Shown in pieces: positions 15,974 to 26,350 of a stretch of DNA of 64,000 bases. Position 1 is the stretch's first letter; each line of letters starts with the position of its first letter. Source of the stretch: CAYSFW01 sp964620675 (GTDB lineage: Bacteria > Pseudomonadota > Gammaproteobacteria > UWMA-0217); assembly GCA_964620675.1 (NCBI GenBank), contig CAZUJU010000014.1, forward strand, positions 1 through 64,000. The letters run 5' to 3'. The position numbers and the translations under genes were made by a program. The notes below the pieces were generated by a model that was given only the letters and a program-made list of their open reading frames with translations, was not told where the DNA came from and ran no database searches.

Positions 15974-17380
15974 ATGCCCTCACCACCTTTGCTGATCGCG
16001 TTGACCTTGAGTTGCCTGCTAGCCGGTTGCGTCAGCCGCGACGAACCCCGCGCGCTGTTGCCAACCGTGGTTGTTCCACCGCAATGGCAGAGCCGCGCAG
16101 CCATGGCGGATGTAGCGCCACCGCAGCCTTGGCTCAACGACCTCGACGACGGAACCCTGACCGCGTTGGTGCACGAAGCGCTGACCGCGAATCCAAGCGC
16201 CGAGGCGGCGCTCGCCCGTGTCGCGGCAGGCCGTGCCCGGGCTGTAATCGCCGGTGCGGGGGAACTCCCCAGCACCACACTCAACCTGCGCGCGGCCCGC
16301 AGCCAACGCAATACTAACGGGCTCGAACTGACCGGAAACACCTTCGATCTCAATCTCGGCGCAAGCTGGGAGGTGGATCTCTGGCAACGACTGGCGGCGC
16401 GCACCCACGCCGCGGTCGCCGATGCCGCCGCAACCGAGCAAGACTGGCGCGCCACGCGCCTGCTCCTCGCCGCGGACGTCGCCGACGCCTGGTACACCGC
16501 GGCCGAGTCGCACTTACAGCTGCGCCTTGCCGCGCAACGTGTGAGCAGCTTTCGCGATACCCTCGCAGTCATCACCGAACGCTATCGCGAGGGTCTGGTC
16601 GAAGCCCTCGACGTCCGCCTGGCGCGGGAAAACCTGGCCACCGCCGAGGCCGGTCTGAGCGCCCGACAGCGCAGTCTCGACGCAGCGCGGCGCGGCCTGG
16701 AGACACTGCTCGGACGCTACCCGGCGGGGACGCTTGCGGTACTCGCGGATCTACCGGAGCCCCGGCGCGCGGTGCCGGCGGGGTTACCCAGCGCACTGCT
16801 TGAGCGCCGCCCCGACATTCTCGCCGCATCGCTGCGGGTCGAGGCCGCGGCGGCACGCCACACCGACGCCAGCCGCAATCGCTTGCCGGGCTTTTCGCTG
16901 ACCGCAAGCGGTGGCACTGCCAGCGACCGGTTGCTCGACCTGCTCAACTGGGACCACCTGGTGTGGAGCCTGGCCGCGGGTATCGTCCAGCCGCTGTTCC
17001 AGGGCGGTCGGCTCAAGGCTGAGGAAGCACTCGCCCACGCCAACGATCGCGAGGCGCTCGCCAACTACGCCCGCACCGTGTTGACGGCGTTCCGCGAAGT
17101 GGAAACCGCGCTCGCCGCCGAGCCTCTATTGACTGCGCAAGTCGCCAGTCAAGGCGACGCGGCGCAGGAAGCGAGCGCGGCTGCGGCCCTCGCGCTGGAA
17201 CGCTACCGCGCCGGGTTGACCGAGATCATTACCCTACTCGACACCCAGCGGCGCGCCTTCAACACCGAGAGCACCCGCATCGAAACCCGACTGCGGCGAC
17301 TGCAAAACCGCATTGAGCTCTACCGCGCGCTCGGCGGCGATTTCGATCACGCGCCGCTTGTAACGACGAATAAGCCATGA
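15974..17380 (+). CDS. TolC/OprM-type outer-membrane efflux lipoprotein
   Basis: 468 residues from the ATG at 15974. The signal peptide ends in the lipobox LLAGC, so it is an outer-membrane lipoprotein of the NodT/OprM type. Two outer-membrane-factor repeats are visible with long alternating Ala/Glu/Arg helices and the family sequence LLERRPDILAASLRVEAAAA. It forms the exit duct for the RND pump encoded by the next two genes. An earlier in-frame start at 15737 has no signal peptide. Confidence 0.93.
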   Translation: MPSPPLLIALTLSCLLAGCVSRDEPRALLPTVVVPPQWQSRAAMADVAPPQPWLNDLDDGTLTALVHEALTANPSAEAALARVAAGRARAVIAGAGELPSTTLNLRAARSQRNTNGLELTGNTFDLNLGASWEVDLWQRLAARTHAAVADAAATEQDWRATRLLLAADVADAWYTAAESHLQLRLAAQRVSSFRDTLAVITERYREGLVEALDVRLARENLATAEAGLSARQRSLDAARRGLETLLGRYPAGTLAVLADLPEPRRAVPAGLPSALLERRPDILAASLRVEAAAARHTDASRNRLPGFSLTASGGTASDRLLDLLNWDHLVWSLAAGIVQPLFQGGRLKAEEALAHANDREALANYARTVLTAFREVETALAAEPLLTAQVASQGDAAQEASAAAALALERYRAGLTEIITLLDTQRRAFNTESTRIETRLRRLQNRIELYRALGGDFDHAPLVTTNKP

Positions 17381-17559
17381 ACCACTCCGCGCGTGCCCGA
17401 CCCGTTTCGTCGACGCGACAGATGCGCCGCATTTCCATCGCCGCATCGGCCGTGCAGGGCGCGATCGTAGTGACCGCAACCCGCCGCACGCGCCTCGAAT
17501 TGAACTGGATTTGCCGCACGATGAGTCACCGCATTTGAATACCGAACTGGGCATCACGC

Positions 17560-18759
17560 ATGTCGATCAGCCGTAAATTGCTTCCTCTCGTTGTGATCGG
17601 ACTCGGATTCGGCGTCGCCTGGACGTTGGTGGCAACTGGACCCAAAGCGAAGCGCGAAACGCCGGCAGCACCGGTTCCGCTGGTGGAAGTGGTTACCCTG
17701 CAACCGCAGGATTACACCGTTCGCCTCAGTTCGCAGGGGAGTGTGGCGGCGCGCACCCAGACCGCGCTGGTGGCCGAGGTCTCGGGTCGGATCACGGAAA
17801 TCTCGCTGCAGTTCGTCGAGGGCGGATTTTTCGAGCACGGCGCCACGCTGTTGCGCGTCGACCCGCGCGACTATACCAATCTGGTCACCATCGCCGAGGC
17901 CGAATACGCCCAGCAACAGCTCAACCTGGCGCAGGAAAAGGCCCGTTCCGAGCAGGCCCGGCGCGATTGGAACCAGCTCGGCGAGGCCGGCAAGCCGAGC
18001 GATCTGGTCCTGCGCAAGCCGCAATTGGCAAGTGCCGAGGCCGCCGCGGCCGCGGCACGGGCGCGTCTCACCCAGGCCCGCCTCGACCTCGAACGCACCC
18101 GCGTCGTCGCCCCGTTCGCGGGCCGGGTGCTGGAGAAAAAGGCCGATGTCGGCCAGTTCGTCAGCAAGGGCGGCGCGCTCGCAACCTTGTATGCGATCGA
18201 CTACGCCGAGGTGCGACTGCCGCTCACCGCCGAGCAGCTTGCGGTGCTGCGGCTGCCGGAGCAGTTTCGCGGTCAAACCGCCGAACTCGCCGCCGCCCCC
18301 CGGGTCACGCTGCGCCCACGCGGTACCGAAGCGCAAGCCTGGGAAGGCCGCATTGTGCGCAGCTCGGGTGCGTTTGACCCCAAGACCCGCCAGCTCTTCG
18401 TCGTCGCCCAGATTGACGACCCCTACGGCGAGCGCACCGACGGCCGTTCGCCGCTCAAGGTCGGCAGCTTCGTCAGTGCCGAGATCGACGGCGAAACCTG
18501 GCGCAACGTGTTCGTGATTCCGCGCACCGCGGTGCGCGAGGGCCGCGAGGTGCTGATCGCCGACGATGGCAAGCTACGACGTCGCGCCATCGACGTAATC
18601 TGGAGCAATGAACGCGAAGCGGTGATCCGCGCCGGGCTGGCGCCGGGCGAACGACTCATCACCACCGCAGTCAGTTTTGCGGTCGACGGCGCCGCGATCA
18701 GGATCGAAGGTGACTCACCCGGCGCGGCTACCGCGCCTCCCAAGGACACCGGCGGTTAA
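17560..18759 (+). CDS. RND efflux periplasmic adaptor (membrane fusion protein)
   Basis: 399 residues. One N-terminal membrane anchor (LLPLVVIGLGFGVAWTLVA) is followed by the lipoyl half-motif (VSGRITEISLQFVEGGFFEH), a coiled-coil hairpin (about 110-175, rich in Ala/Gln/Arg), the second lipoyl half (TRVVAPFAGRVLEKKADVGQ) and beta-barrel domains. It links the RND permease to the outer-membrane duct. It ends 3 bases before the permease start. Confidence 0.93.
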   Translation: MSISRKLLPLVVIGLGFGVAWTLVATGPKAKRETPAAPVPLVEVVTLQPQDYTVRLSSQGSVAARTQTALVAEVSGRITEISLQFVEGGFFEHGATLLRVDPRDYTNLVTIAEAEYAQQQLNLAQEKARSEQARRDWNQLGEAGKPSDLVLRKPQLASAEAAAAAARARLTQARLDLERTRVVAPFAGRVLEKKADVGQFVSKGGALATLYAIDYAEVRLPLTAEQLAVLRLPEQFRGQTAELAAAPRVTLRPRGTEAQAWEGRIVRSSGAFDPKTRQLFVVAQIDDPYGERTDGRSPLKVGSFVSAEIDGETWRNVFVIPRTAVREGREVLIADDGKLRRRAIDVIWSNEREAVIRAGLAPGERLITTAVSFAVDGAAIRIEGDSPGAATAPPKDTGG

Positions 18760-18762
18760 ACC

Positions 18763-21700
18763 ATGAACGGAGTCATCGAATGGTTCGCCCGCAACGAGGT
18801 CGCCGCCAATCTGCTGATGCTGGTGATCGTGGTGCTGGGCTTTTATTCGCTCGACCAGCGCCTGATCCTGGAGGTCTTTCCGGACATCGAGCGCAATGTC
18901 GTCACCATCGGCGCGACCTATCGCGGCGCTACGCCGGCCGAGGTGGAACAGGCCGTGGTGCTGCGTATGGAAGAAGCGATCGCGGACCTGACCGGGATCG
19001 ACAAGATCTACTCCGACGCGCTCGAGGGCAGCGCCCGGCTGCGGGTGGAACTGACCCGCGACGTCCAACCGCGCGACGCGCTCGATGACATCAAGGCTCG
19101 GATCGAGGCGATCTCGACCTTCCCCACCGACGTCGAGCGCCCGGTGGTGAGCCTGCTCGAAATTCGCCGCGAGGTGATCAGCGTGGTGGTCGCCGGCGAG
19201 CTCGAAGAACGCGAACTGCGGCGTCTGGCGGAACAGGTGCGCGATGAGTTGACTCAGTTGTCCGGGGTCACCCAGGTCGAGATGACCGGAGTGCGGCCCT
19301 ACGAACTCGCGATTGAGATTCACGAGGCGACGCTGAACGCGCTCGGCCTTACCCTGGCGCAAATCGGCCAGGCGATTCGCAACAGCTCGCAGGACGTGCC
19401 CGCCGGTACGTTGCGCACCGCCGGTGGCGAGATCCTGCTGCGGAGCCTTGGGCAGGCCTACCGCGCCGATGAGTTTGGCCGGATTCCCATCGTCAGCCGC
19501 AACGACGGTAGCCGGATCAACCTCGGCGAAATCGCGACGATCCGCGACGGCTTCACCGAAGATCCCCTCTATGCGCGTTTCAACGGTCGCCCGGCGGTCA
19601 CGCTCGATGTGTATCGGGTCGGCGATCAAAGCGCGATCGAGGTGGCGGCGACGGTCAAGGACTATCTCACGACGAAACAAGCGACGATGCCGGGCGGAAT
19701 CGAACTCAGCTACTGGCGCGATCGCTCGCAAACCGTAAAAAATCGTGTCGATCTGCTGCTGCGCAATGCGCTCCAGGGCGGCCTGATCGTGTTCCTCCTG
19801 CTCGGCCTGTTTCTGCAACCGGTGGTGGCGTTCTGGGTGATGTTGGGAATTCCGGTCGCGTTTCTCGGGGCTTTGGCGGTGATTGCGGATCTCGGTGTGA
19901 CCCTGAACCTGGTCAGCCTGTTCGCCTTCATTCTGGTGCTGGGGATCGTCGTCGATGACGCGATCGTCACCGGCGACAGCATCTTCAAGCGGCTGCGCAA
20001 GGGCGAGGCGCCGCTCGATGCGGCGATCCGCGGCACCCAGGAGATCTCGGTGCCGGTGACCTTTGGCGTCCTGACTACGGTCGCCGCGTTCATCCCGCTG
20101 CTGGCGATTGCCGGCGACCGCGGCGCCTTGTTCGCGCAGATCCCGCTGGTGGTGATCCCGGTGTTGCTGTTCTCACTGGTCGAAACCAAGCTGATTTTGC
20201 CGGCGCATATGAAGCATGTGCGCAATCAGCGCGCAAGCGACCGGCTGAACGCCTTCCAGCGGGTCCAGCGTAAGTTCGCCAATGGCATGGAATACACCGC
20301 GTCGCACCTCTACCAGCCACTGCTCGGGCGACTGTTGCGACGCCCGGGGCTGACAGTCGCGGTATTCGTGGCCGTGGCCCTGATTATCTTCAGCATCCCG
20401 AAAAGCGGTCGGATGGGGTTTACATTCTTTCCCCGGGTACAATCCGAAATTGCCGCGGCATCGCTGACGCTGGCGCAGGGCACGCCAGTCGAGATCACCG
20501 AACGTCACATCGCGCACATCGAGGCACAGGCGCGCGAACTGCAGCGACGCCACGTCGACCCGACCACGGGCGCGAGCGTGATTATCGACATCCTGACCAC
20601 GGTCGGCTCGAGCGGATCCAGTCAGGGTACCGGTGGCGGTCGCTCGCACGTGGGCCAGGTCCGCTTCGAGATCAGTCCACCCGAAGATCGCACGCTCAAG
20701 ATCACCAGTTCCGAATTGGTGGATGAGTGGCGCGCCCTGATCGGCCCCATCCCTGGCGCCAGGGAGCTTGCGTTTCGCGCCGAAATCGGCCGCGCCGGCG
20801 AACCGGTCAACATCCAGCTGATTGGCCAGGATTTCGAACAGCTACGCGCGGCTGCCGCCGAAATCAAAAGCCATATCAATGAGTTTTCCGGTTTGTTCGA
20901 CATCCAGGACAGCTTTGACGAGGGCAAGGAAGAAGTGCGTCTCGCCCTCAAGCCCGGTGCCGAGGGGTTGGGGTTATCACTGAAGGATCTCGGCGACCAA
21001 GTGCGCCATGCGTTCTTCGGGTTCGAGGCGCAACGTATCCAGCGCGATCGCGACGATGTGCGGGTGATGGTGCGCTACCCGGCCGCGGAACGGCAATCGC
21101 TCGGCAGCCTGGAGCGGATGCACATCCGGGCCGCTGACGGCGCGGTGATCCCGATCGGCGAGGTCGCGGACGTAGAACTCGGCCGTGGGTTTTCGACGAT
21201 CAAGCGCGTCAATCGCGATCGCACGGTCAATGTCACCGCGGACGCGGATAAAAATACCGTCAATATGCCTGCCATCAACGCCGATCTCGCCGCGTATCTG
21301 CCGGAGTTGATGCTGCGCTATCCGGGCATACGCTACTCCCTCGAAGGCGAAATGCGCGAGCAACAGGAATCGTTCGGCAGCCTGCTCTGGGGGATCGGCT
21401 TCGTGCTGTTCATGATCTATGCGCTGCTTGCCATCCCGTTTCGCTCGTACGCCCTGCCATTCATCGTCATGGCGGTGATTCCATTCGCGGTCGCTGGCGC
21501 GATCCTCGGGCACCTGATCATGGGCATGGGCCTTAGTATCATGAGCATCATGGGCATGCTCGCGCTAGCCGGCGTCGCGGTGAACGACAGTCTGGTGATG
21601 GTGGAATTTATCAACCGCGCCCGGCGCGCCGGAATGCCGCTCGACGAAGCCATCAAGACCGCCGGCGTCGCGCGCTTCCGCGCCATCTGGCTGACCTCGT

Positions 21701-21903
21701 TAACCACCTTCGGCGGGTTGATTCCGCTGATTCTGGAAAAAAGCACCCAGGCGCAGTTCCTGATCCCGATGGCGATATCGCTCGGTTTCGGTATTCTGTT
21801 CGCGACGTTCATCACGCTGTTGTTGGTGCCGATCAGTTACCGGATCCTGGAGCAGACTCAGCGCCAACTGAAAATCGAGCCGCGCGCGCTCAAGGCCGAT
21901 TAA
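18763..21903 (+). CDS. RND efflux permease
   Basis: 1046 residues, normal for the AcrB/HAE-type family. The first helix is at 10-28, followed by a periplasmic porter domain, a block of helices (about 330-545), a second porter domain and a second helix block (about 865-1030). The TM4 signature ILVLGIVVDDAIV contains the Asp pair used for proton relay, with GDSIF where GEN-type residues usually stand. The substrate is unknown. The three-gene set with its own outer-membrane lipoprotein suggests a self-contained export pump for a toxic compound or lipid-like molecule. No regulator gene is adjacent. Confidence 0.95.
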   Translation: MNGVIEWFARNEVAANLLMLVIVVLGFYSLDQRLILEVFPDIERNVVTIGATYRGATPAEVEQAVVLRMEEAIADLTGIDKIYSDALEGSARLRVELTRDVQPRDALDDIKARIEAISTFPTDVERPVVSLLEIRREVISVVVAGELEERELRRLAEQVRDELTQLSGVTQVEMTGVRPYELAIEIHEATLNALGLTLAQIGQAIRNSSQDVPAGTLRTAGGEILLRSLGQAYRADEFGRIPIVSRNDGSRINLGEIATIRDGFTEDPLYARFNGRPAVTLDVYRVGDQSAIEVAATVKDYLTTKQATMPGGIELSYWRDRSQTVKNRVDLLLRNALQGGLIVFLLLGLFLQPVVAFWVMLGIPVAFLGALAVIADLGVTLNLVSLFAFILVLGIVVDDAIVTGDSIFKRLRKGEAPLDAAIRGTQEISVPVTFGVLTTVAAFIPLLAIAGDRGALFAQIPLVVIPVLLFSLVETKLILPAHMKHVRNQRASDRLNAFQRVQRKFANGMEYTASHLYQPLLGRLLRRPGLTVAVFVAVALIIFSIPKSGRMGFTFFPRVQSEIAAASLTLAQGTPVEITERHIAHIEAQARELQRRHVDPTTGASVIIDILTTVGSSGSSQGTGGGRSHVGQVRFEISPPEDRTLKITSSELVDEWRALIGPIPGARELAFRAEIGRAGEPVNIQLIGQDFEQLRAAAAEIKSHINEFSGLFDIQDSFDEGKEEVRLALKPGAEGLGLSLKDLGDQVRHAFFGFEAQRIQRDRDDVRVMVRYPAAERQSLGSLERMHIRAADGAVIPIGEVADVELGRGFSTIKRVNRDRTVNVTADADKNTVNMPAINADLAAYLPELMLRYPGIRYSLEGEMREQQESFGSLLWGIGFVLFMIYALLAIPFRSYALPFIVMAVIPFAVAGAILGHLIMGMGLSIMSIMGMLALAGVAVNDSLVMVEFINRARRAGMPLDEAIKTAGVARFRAIWLTSLTTFGGLIPLILEKSTQAQFLIPMAISLGFGILFATFITLLLVPISYRILEQTQRQLKIEPRALKAD

Positions 21904-22084
21904 GTACGCCTGACCCGGCGATGCCAGGCGCGGGTGCCGGGATTCGCTGCGGTTGCTACAATCATTGGGATCGCTGGCGGCTTGAGCGCCTGTCGATCCC
22001 GCGCGGAATCTCGCCAGTGGGCGCTACGCCCGGCCCGTTCCGCGCCTTGGAACCCTTTCGTCAACCCTGCCAATGGAGCTTTGG

Positions 22085-22684
22085 ATGTCGACCCACACCT
22101 ATCACGCCCTGCCGTTCCGCGAACTTCCGGTCGGTGCTTCTTATTCCCGGCCGAAATTCGAAATGCCCGAGCGGCTTGCGAGCGATGATCAGGCGGTTCA
22201 GGCGATGACTGACCTGCGCCGGATCACGGCGCTCACCGTCGAGCGCTCCAATACCTTGCTGGCCACCCGTGAGCGAATGAAAAAGCTCGGGGTCAGGATG
22301 CTGCTGGTTACGAATTCGACCGGTGCGGTGATGGGCGTCGTAACGCTGACCGATCTCGACAGCGACCGGCCACGCCGAATCGCGGAGAAAACCGGCGAGC
22401 GCGCCGACGATCTTCAGGTGCAGGACATCATGACGCTGCGCGGTCGTATCGAGGTATTGAATCTGGTCGATGTCGAAACCGCGCGGGTCGGCGACATTCT
22501 CGCCACTCTGCTCAGTAAACGGCGGCGCCACGCCCTGGTGTGCTGCACGCCTGCAAGCACCGGCGATGATGAGGTCTGCGGCGTGTTCTCGCTCAGTCAA
22601 ACCTGTAAACGAGTCGGCCTGAACGTCCAACCCGGCGACGACTTCGAGCTGATCGAAAATGAACTGCGGCAAGTCCTTGCTTGA
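22085..22684 (+). CDS. CBS-domain protein
   Basis: 199 residues from the ATG at 22085, preceded by GGAG; an ATG at 22073 is less likely. Two CBS modules can be read: TLLATRERMKKLGVRMLLVTN...VVTLTDLDSDR, then QDIMTLRG...ARVGDILATLLSKRRRHALVC. CBS pairs bind adenosine nucleotides and regulate a partner. No fused effector domain is present. It follows the RND operon on the same strand after 180 bases and precedes the GTPase pair, but a functional link is not evident. Confidence 0.85.
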   Translation: MSTHTYHALPFRELPVGASYSRPKFEMPERLASDDQAVQAMTDLRRITALTVERSNTLLATRERMKKLGVRMLLVTNSTGAVMGVVTLTDLDSDRPRRIAEKTGERADDLQVQDIMTLRGRIEVLNLVDVETARVGDILATLLSKRRRHALVCCTPASTGDDEVCGVFSLSQTCKRVGLNVQPGDDFELIENELRQVLA

Positions 22685-22944
22685 TCCTGCCACGAGCGGC
22701 CTAAAGGATGCCCCGATACTCAGCTCGCATGCACACGCTAGCATTTTAGGATAAGTGATTGAGCCAAGGGAAAATGGTCTCGCCAAACACGTTTCGGAGC
22801 CATGGGATGAACCAGGCTTCGGGCGCTTGGTGCGAGGATCGATTCAGAGTGGCCAAGAAAGGGCGGCAGCGTCGAGCGTTAATAACTTGTGACTGCGTTA
22901 TTTTCGCCATTGCGTACCCATGGACGCTTAAATAGAGTCACGCG

Positions 22945-24690
22945 ATGACGATACCACCGCTTGAGGTTCTTCAGCCGTTTGTCGCCGAGCTTCGCGTTCG
23001 GCATCGCGACGTGAGCGGCGGCGTCGACGCATCCCTCTCGCTGGTGCTGGCGGATACGTTGCTGCTGCACGCGTTAGTGCGTCCGTTTCTCGAGCATTTT
23101 CCACGCCAAATCGTGGTCGTCGGGCCGACGCAGACCGGTAAGAGCACCGTCGTCAATGCGTTGCTCGGGCAGGAAGTGGCCGTCGCCAGTCCGCTGGCGG
23201 GCTTCACGCGCCATCCGCAGGGTTTTACCCGGCAAGATGTCACGCTGGCTTTGCAAGCGGCGCTGGACAACCTGCTGCCGTCGTTACACTTCCGGCGCGC
23301 CGAGGAACTGGACGCCAACGAACCCAATGCCTACACGCTATTGAGCGTGCCGATCGCTCATCCACTCGTCACAGAACCGTGCATCGTGTGGGACACCCCC
23401 GATTTCGACTCGGTCACCTCACGCAGCTACCGCTACACAGTTCCGATGATGTGTAGCCTGGCGGATGCGATCGTACTGGTCGTGAGCCGGGAAAAATACG
23501 CCGATCAATCGGTGTGGGAGCTGCTGCGGTTGATCGCACCACTCGAAAAGCCGTTGTTGGTGTGTCTCAACAAAAGCATGCCCGATGTCGAAACGACCCT
23601 GCGCGACGCAATCAAACGCAAGTTCGAGCAGGAAGGCATTGGATTCAGGTACTTCGCGAGTCTGCCATGGCTCTCCGGTAAGGACGGCGAAGCCCTCATC
23701 CATCACCCCGACGCGGGGGCCTTGCGCACCGCGCTCGCGGCATTGGTTGAACCGCAGGTCACCTCCGATCAAAACCGGGTGTCATCCGCCCTGCTGCGCC
23801 GGCATTGGAACGAATGGGTCGTGCCCCTGCGGGAGGAACACGCCACCGCGGCGCGCTGGGAAATCCTGGTCAACGAGCAGATTCAGGAGGCGCTCAGACT
23901 TTACGAGCACGAGTACCTGCGCCAGCCAATCTACGACGAGACCTTACAGCGCGCGATCGCCCGCCTGCTTGAACTGCTCGAGATTCCGGGGTTGGCGACC
24001 GCGCTGGCGCGGGTGCGCCAAACCGTCACCTGGCCGGCGCGCACGCTGTGGGGGCTGGTTCGGCGCACCGGGCCATCCGCAACGCCGGGCGCCGCGAACA
24101 TCACCCAGGAATCGCAGATCATCGACGAACTCGCGCGCCATGTCCTGTTGGCGTTACAGAACTCGGCGGGAGAAAACGCGATCGGCGAGTTTTCCCGCAC
24201 CTGGTGGCAATTGCTCCAACAACGCCTGCGTCAGCAAGAACCCGCAGTACGGACCGATATTCAGCGCGCGATCGGGAATTATCACGCCGCTTTCGCCCCC
24301 GAAATCAAGGCCGCGGCGGCGAGTCTCTACGATCACCTTCGGGCACACCCGGCAACCCTGCACAGCCTGCGCGCCACCCGCATCACGGTTGACGCCGCGG
24401 CGATCGGGCTCGCCATCAAGACCGGCGGTTTCGGCCCCGCGGATCTCGTGGTCGCGCCAGCCATGCTTGCGTTCACCTCGCTCCTGACCGAAAGCGCAGT
24501 GGGCCGTTACATGTCGAAACTCGCGGAAGAGTTGCGCGAGAAACAACGCGACTCGGTGCGCACTCATGTCCTGGAACCCTTGCGCCAACGTCTGACGGCA
24601 ATGGCGACCGGACTCAACGGGCATGGCCTCTACGCCATCCCTCCCGACAAGCTGGCCGCCGCCGAGCGCGCGCTGGAGCAAATCGACTGA
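22945..24690 (+). CDS. Dynamin-like GTPase, first of a coupled pair
   Basis: 581 residues. G1 is GPTQTGKS at 60-67, G3 is the DTPD of VWDTPDFDS, and G4 is NKS in LLVCLNKSMPD. Long helices follow the GTPase domain, and a hydrophobic helix region (ADLVVAPAMLAFTSLLTESAV) lies near residue 510, as in bacterial dynamin-like proteins that bind or remodel membranes. Its stop overlaps the start of a second GTPase gene as ATGA, so the two are made together and may form heteromers. The client membrane and process are unknown. A role in envelope integrity or phage defence, as for other bacterial dynamins, is an inference. Confidence 0.8.
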   Translation: MTIPPLEVLQPFVAELRVRHRDVSGGVDASLSLVLADTLLLHALVRPFLEHFPRQIVVVGPTQTGKSTVVNALLGQEVAVASPLAGFTRHPQGFTRQDVTLALQAALDNLLPSLHFRRAEELDANEPNAYTLLSVPIAHPLVTEPCIVWDTPDFDSVTSRSYRYTVPMMCSLADAIVLVVSREKYADQSVWELLRLIAPLEKPLLVCLNKSMPDVETTLRDAIKRKFEQEGIGFRYFASLPWLSGKDGEALIHHPDAGALRTALAALVEPQVTSDQNRVSSALLRRHWNEWVVPLREEHATAARWEILVNEQIQEALRLYEHEYLRQPIYDETLQRAIARLLELLEIPGLATALARVRQTVTWPARTLWGLVRRTGPSATPGAANITQESQIIDELARHVLLALQNSAGENAIGEFSRTWWQLLQQRLRQQEPAVRTDIQRAIGNYHAAFAPEIKAAAASLYDHLRAHPATLHSLRATRITVDAAAIGLAIKTGGFGPADLVVAPAMLAFTSLLTESAVGRYMSKLAEELREKQRDSVRTHVLEPLRQRLTAMATGLNGHGLYAIPPDKLAAAERALEQID

Positions 24691-26324
24691 TGCAACCCGC
24701 GATCGCGAAACTCTATCAGCGGACCTACGAGTGGGCCGACGAACTGCTCAAGAGCGGCTGGATCGCGGCCGCCGACGCGACGGCACTGGAGAACATCGAG
24801 CATCGCCAGGTTGAACACTTGTTCCGCACTCAATCGGTCAGGCCATTGATCGTGGCACTGTTCGGTGGCACCGGGGTGGGTAAAAGTTCCCTGCTGAACC
24901 GACTCGCCGGCGAGGCCATCGCACGGGTCGGGGTGGAGCGCCCGACTTCACAGACCGTCACGCTGTACCTCCACCAGGATTTTCGCGGCAACCTGATGCC
25001 GGATGAATTGCCGACCACCGGCACTCAAATCGCATGGCATCATGATGAAACGCGGCGTCTGGTGGCCTGGCTCGACATGCCGGATTTCGACAGCACCGAG
25101 CTTACGCATCGCGACCAGGTCGTGGCCTGGCTGCCGTATGTGGACTGGCTGATCTACGTCGTCAGCCCGGAACGCTATCAGGATGACCTCGGCTGGCGTT
25201 TTTTGCGCGAACGCGGGCAGCGCCACAGTTGGCTGTTCGTTATGAATCAGTGGGATCAAGGGGTGCCTGCGCAACTCGATGATTTCAAGGCGCGGCTGCG
25301 CGATGAGGGCTTCGAAAATCCGATCGTCCTGCGCACAAGCTGCATCGAGCCGCGCGTGCCGGACGATTTCGTCGCGCTCGAAACCACGATTCGCGACGCG
25401 CTCAAGGAGTTCGGTTTGGAAGTCCTCCAACGCGTCGGCGCACATGCCCGTGCCAGCGACCTCGAGCACTACCTGCAAGGGGTTTCCGGTCGGCTCGGTG
25501 AACCGGAAGCTTGGCGAACACTCGCGCGGGACTGGGCAGGCATTGTCCGCGACGGACTGCACGCGCTCGACGACCAATTGCAGCTGCAACGTACCACTCT
25601 GGCACAACGCTACCTGATCGACGACGCCGCGCTTCAGCGCTACTTGCGCGACAGCCAAACTGGCGGCGAGCTGAACCAGGGCATCCTCGAACACCTCTGG
25701 CAACCGCGCAACGACACCCGTCTAACAGACCTCAATCTGGCCCTGGTCAATCGGATCCAACAATCCGGTATGACCCAACATCCCGCGTTCGAATTGCTGC
25801 GCGGATTCGTCGCTCACGCGCGCGAAACCCTGCGCGCCACGCTCCAGACGCGCATGGCGGAGGCCTTCGCCAAACCGGGTACCGCGTTGCAACGCAGTGT
25901 GCACCGGGTTGCCGAAGCCGCGACTTGGTTCTTGCCGCTGCTGGCATCGCTGTGGGTAGTGTATGTCGTGGTGAATGGATTCGCGGCGGGCACGCGCGGC
26001 GAACAATCCTTCCTGGGTATCGACTATGCGGTACACAGTGCGCTGCTGATCGGCTTGGCGTGGCTGATACCGTGGTTGTTACGCCGTGCGACCCGGCCGT
26101 CGCTGGTGCAAAGCGTGCAGGCGGCACTGAGCGCAGGCACCGGACAAGGTGTGGAGCGCCTTGCGCGGGAATATCAGGCACTTTGGGAGCGCTTCAGCCA
26201 GGTCCGGGACCAACGCCGCGGCGAACATACCGCCTTGCTCGCCGATGTCGGCGCGTTGGCACGCGCCGACGCAGATCTACCCAAGCAGTTTCATAGCCGC
26301 GGCGCGGTCAAGACATCCGATTGA
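24690..26324 (+). CDS. Dynamin-like GTPase with membrane helices, second of the pair
   Basis: 544 residues. G1 is GGTGVGKS at 59-66, G3 is the DMPD of LDMPDFDST, and G4 is NQWD in FVMNQWDQG. After a helical middle region come two hydrophobic segments (WFLPLLASLWVVYVVVNGF and ALLIGLAWLIPWLL, about 405-460), so this partner is probably membrane-anchored while the first may be peripheral. Translation is coupled to the upstream GTPase. It ends 26 bases before the convergent gpmI. Confidence 0.8.
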   Translation: MQPAIAKLYQRTYEWADELLKSGWIAAADATALENIEHRQVEHLFRTQSVRPLIVALFGGTGVGKSSLLNRLAGEAIARVGVERPTSQTVTLYLHQDFRGNLMPDELPTTGTQIAWHHDETRRLVAWLDMPDFDSTELTHRDQVVAWLPYVDWLIYVVSPERYQDDLGWRFLRERGQRHSWLFVMNQWDQGVPAQLDDFKARLRDEGFENPIVLRTSCIEPRVPDDFVALETTIRDALKEFGLEVLQRVGAHARASDLEHYLQGVSGRLGEPEAWRTLARDWAGIVRDGLHALDDQLQLQRTTLAQRYLIDDAALQRYLRDSQTGGELNQGILEHLWQPRNDTRLTDLNLALVNRIQQSGMTQHPAFELLRGFVAHARETLRATLQTRMAEAFAKPGTALQRSVHRVAEAATWFLPLLASLWVVYVVVNGFAAGTRGEQSFLGIDYAVHSALLIGLAWLIPWLLRRATRPSLVQSVQAALSAGTGQGVERLAREYQALWERFSQVRDQRRGEHTALLADVGALARADADLPKQFHSRGAVKTSD

Positions 26325-26350
26325 CGCCCGCGTCGGCGCGAAAGGGGTAC

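Noticed and set aside
17377..17538. 53-codon frame overlapping the TolC-like stop as ATGA
   Set aside because: The product is Arg-rich without helix or signal pattern, has no clear ribosome site of its own, and no known small subunit occurs at this place in RND operons. It could still be a small protein.
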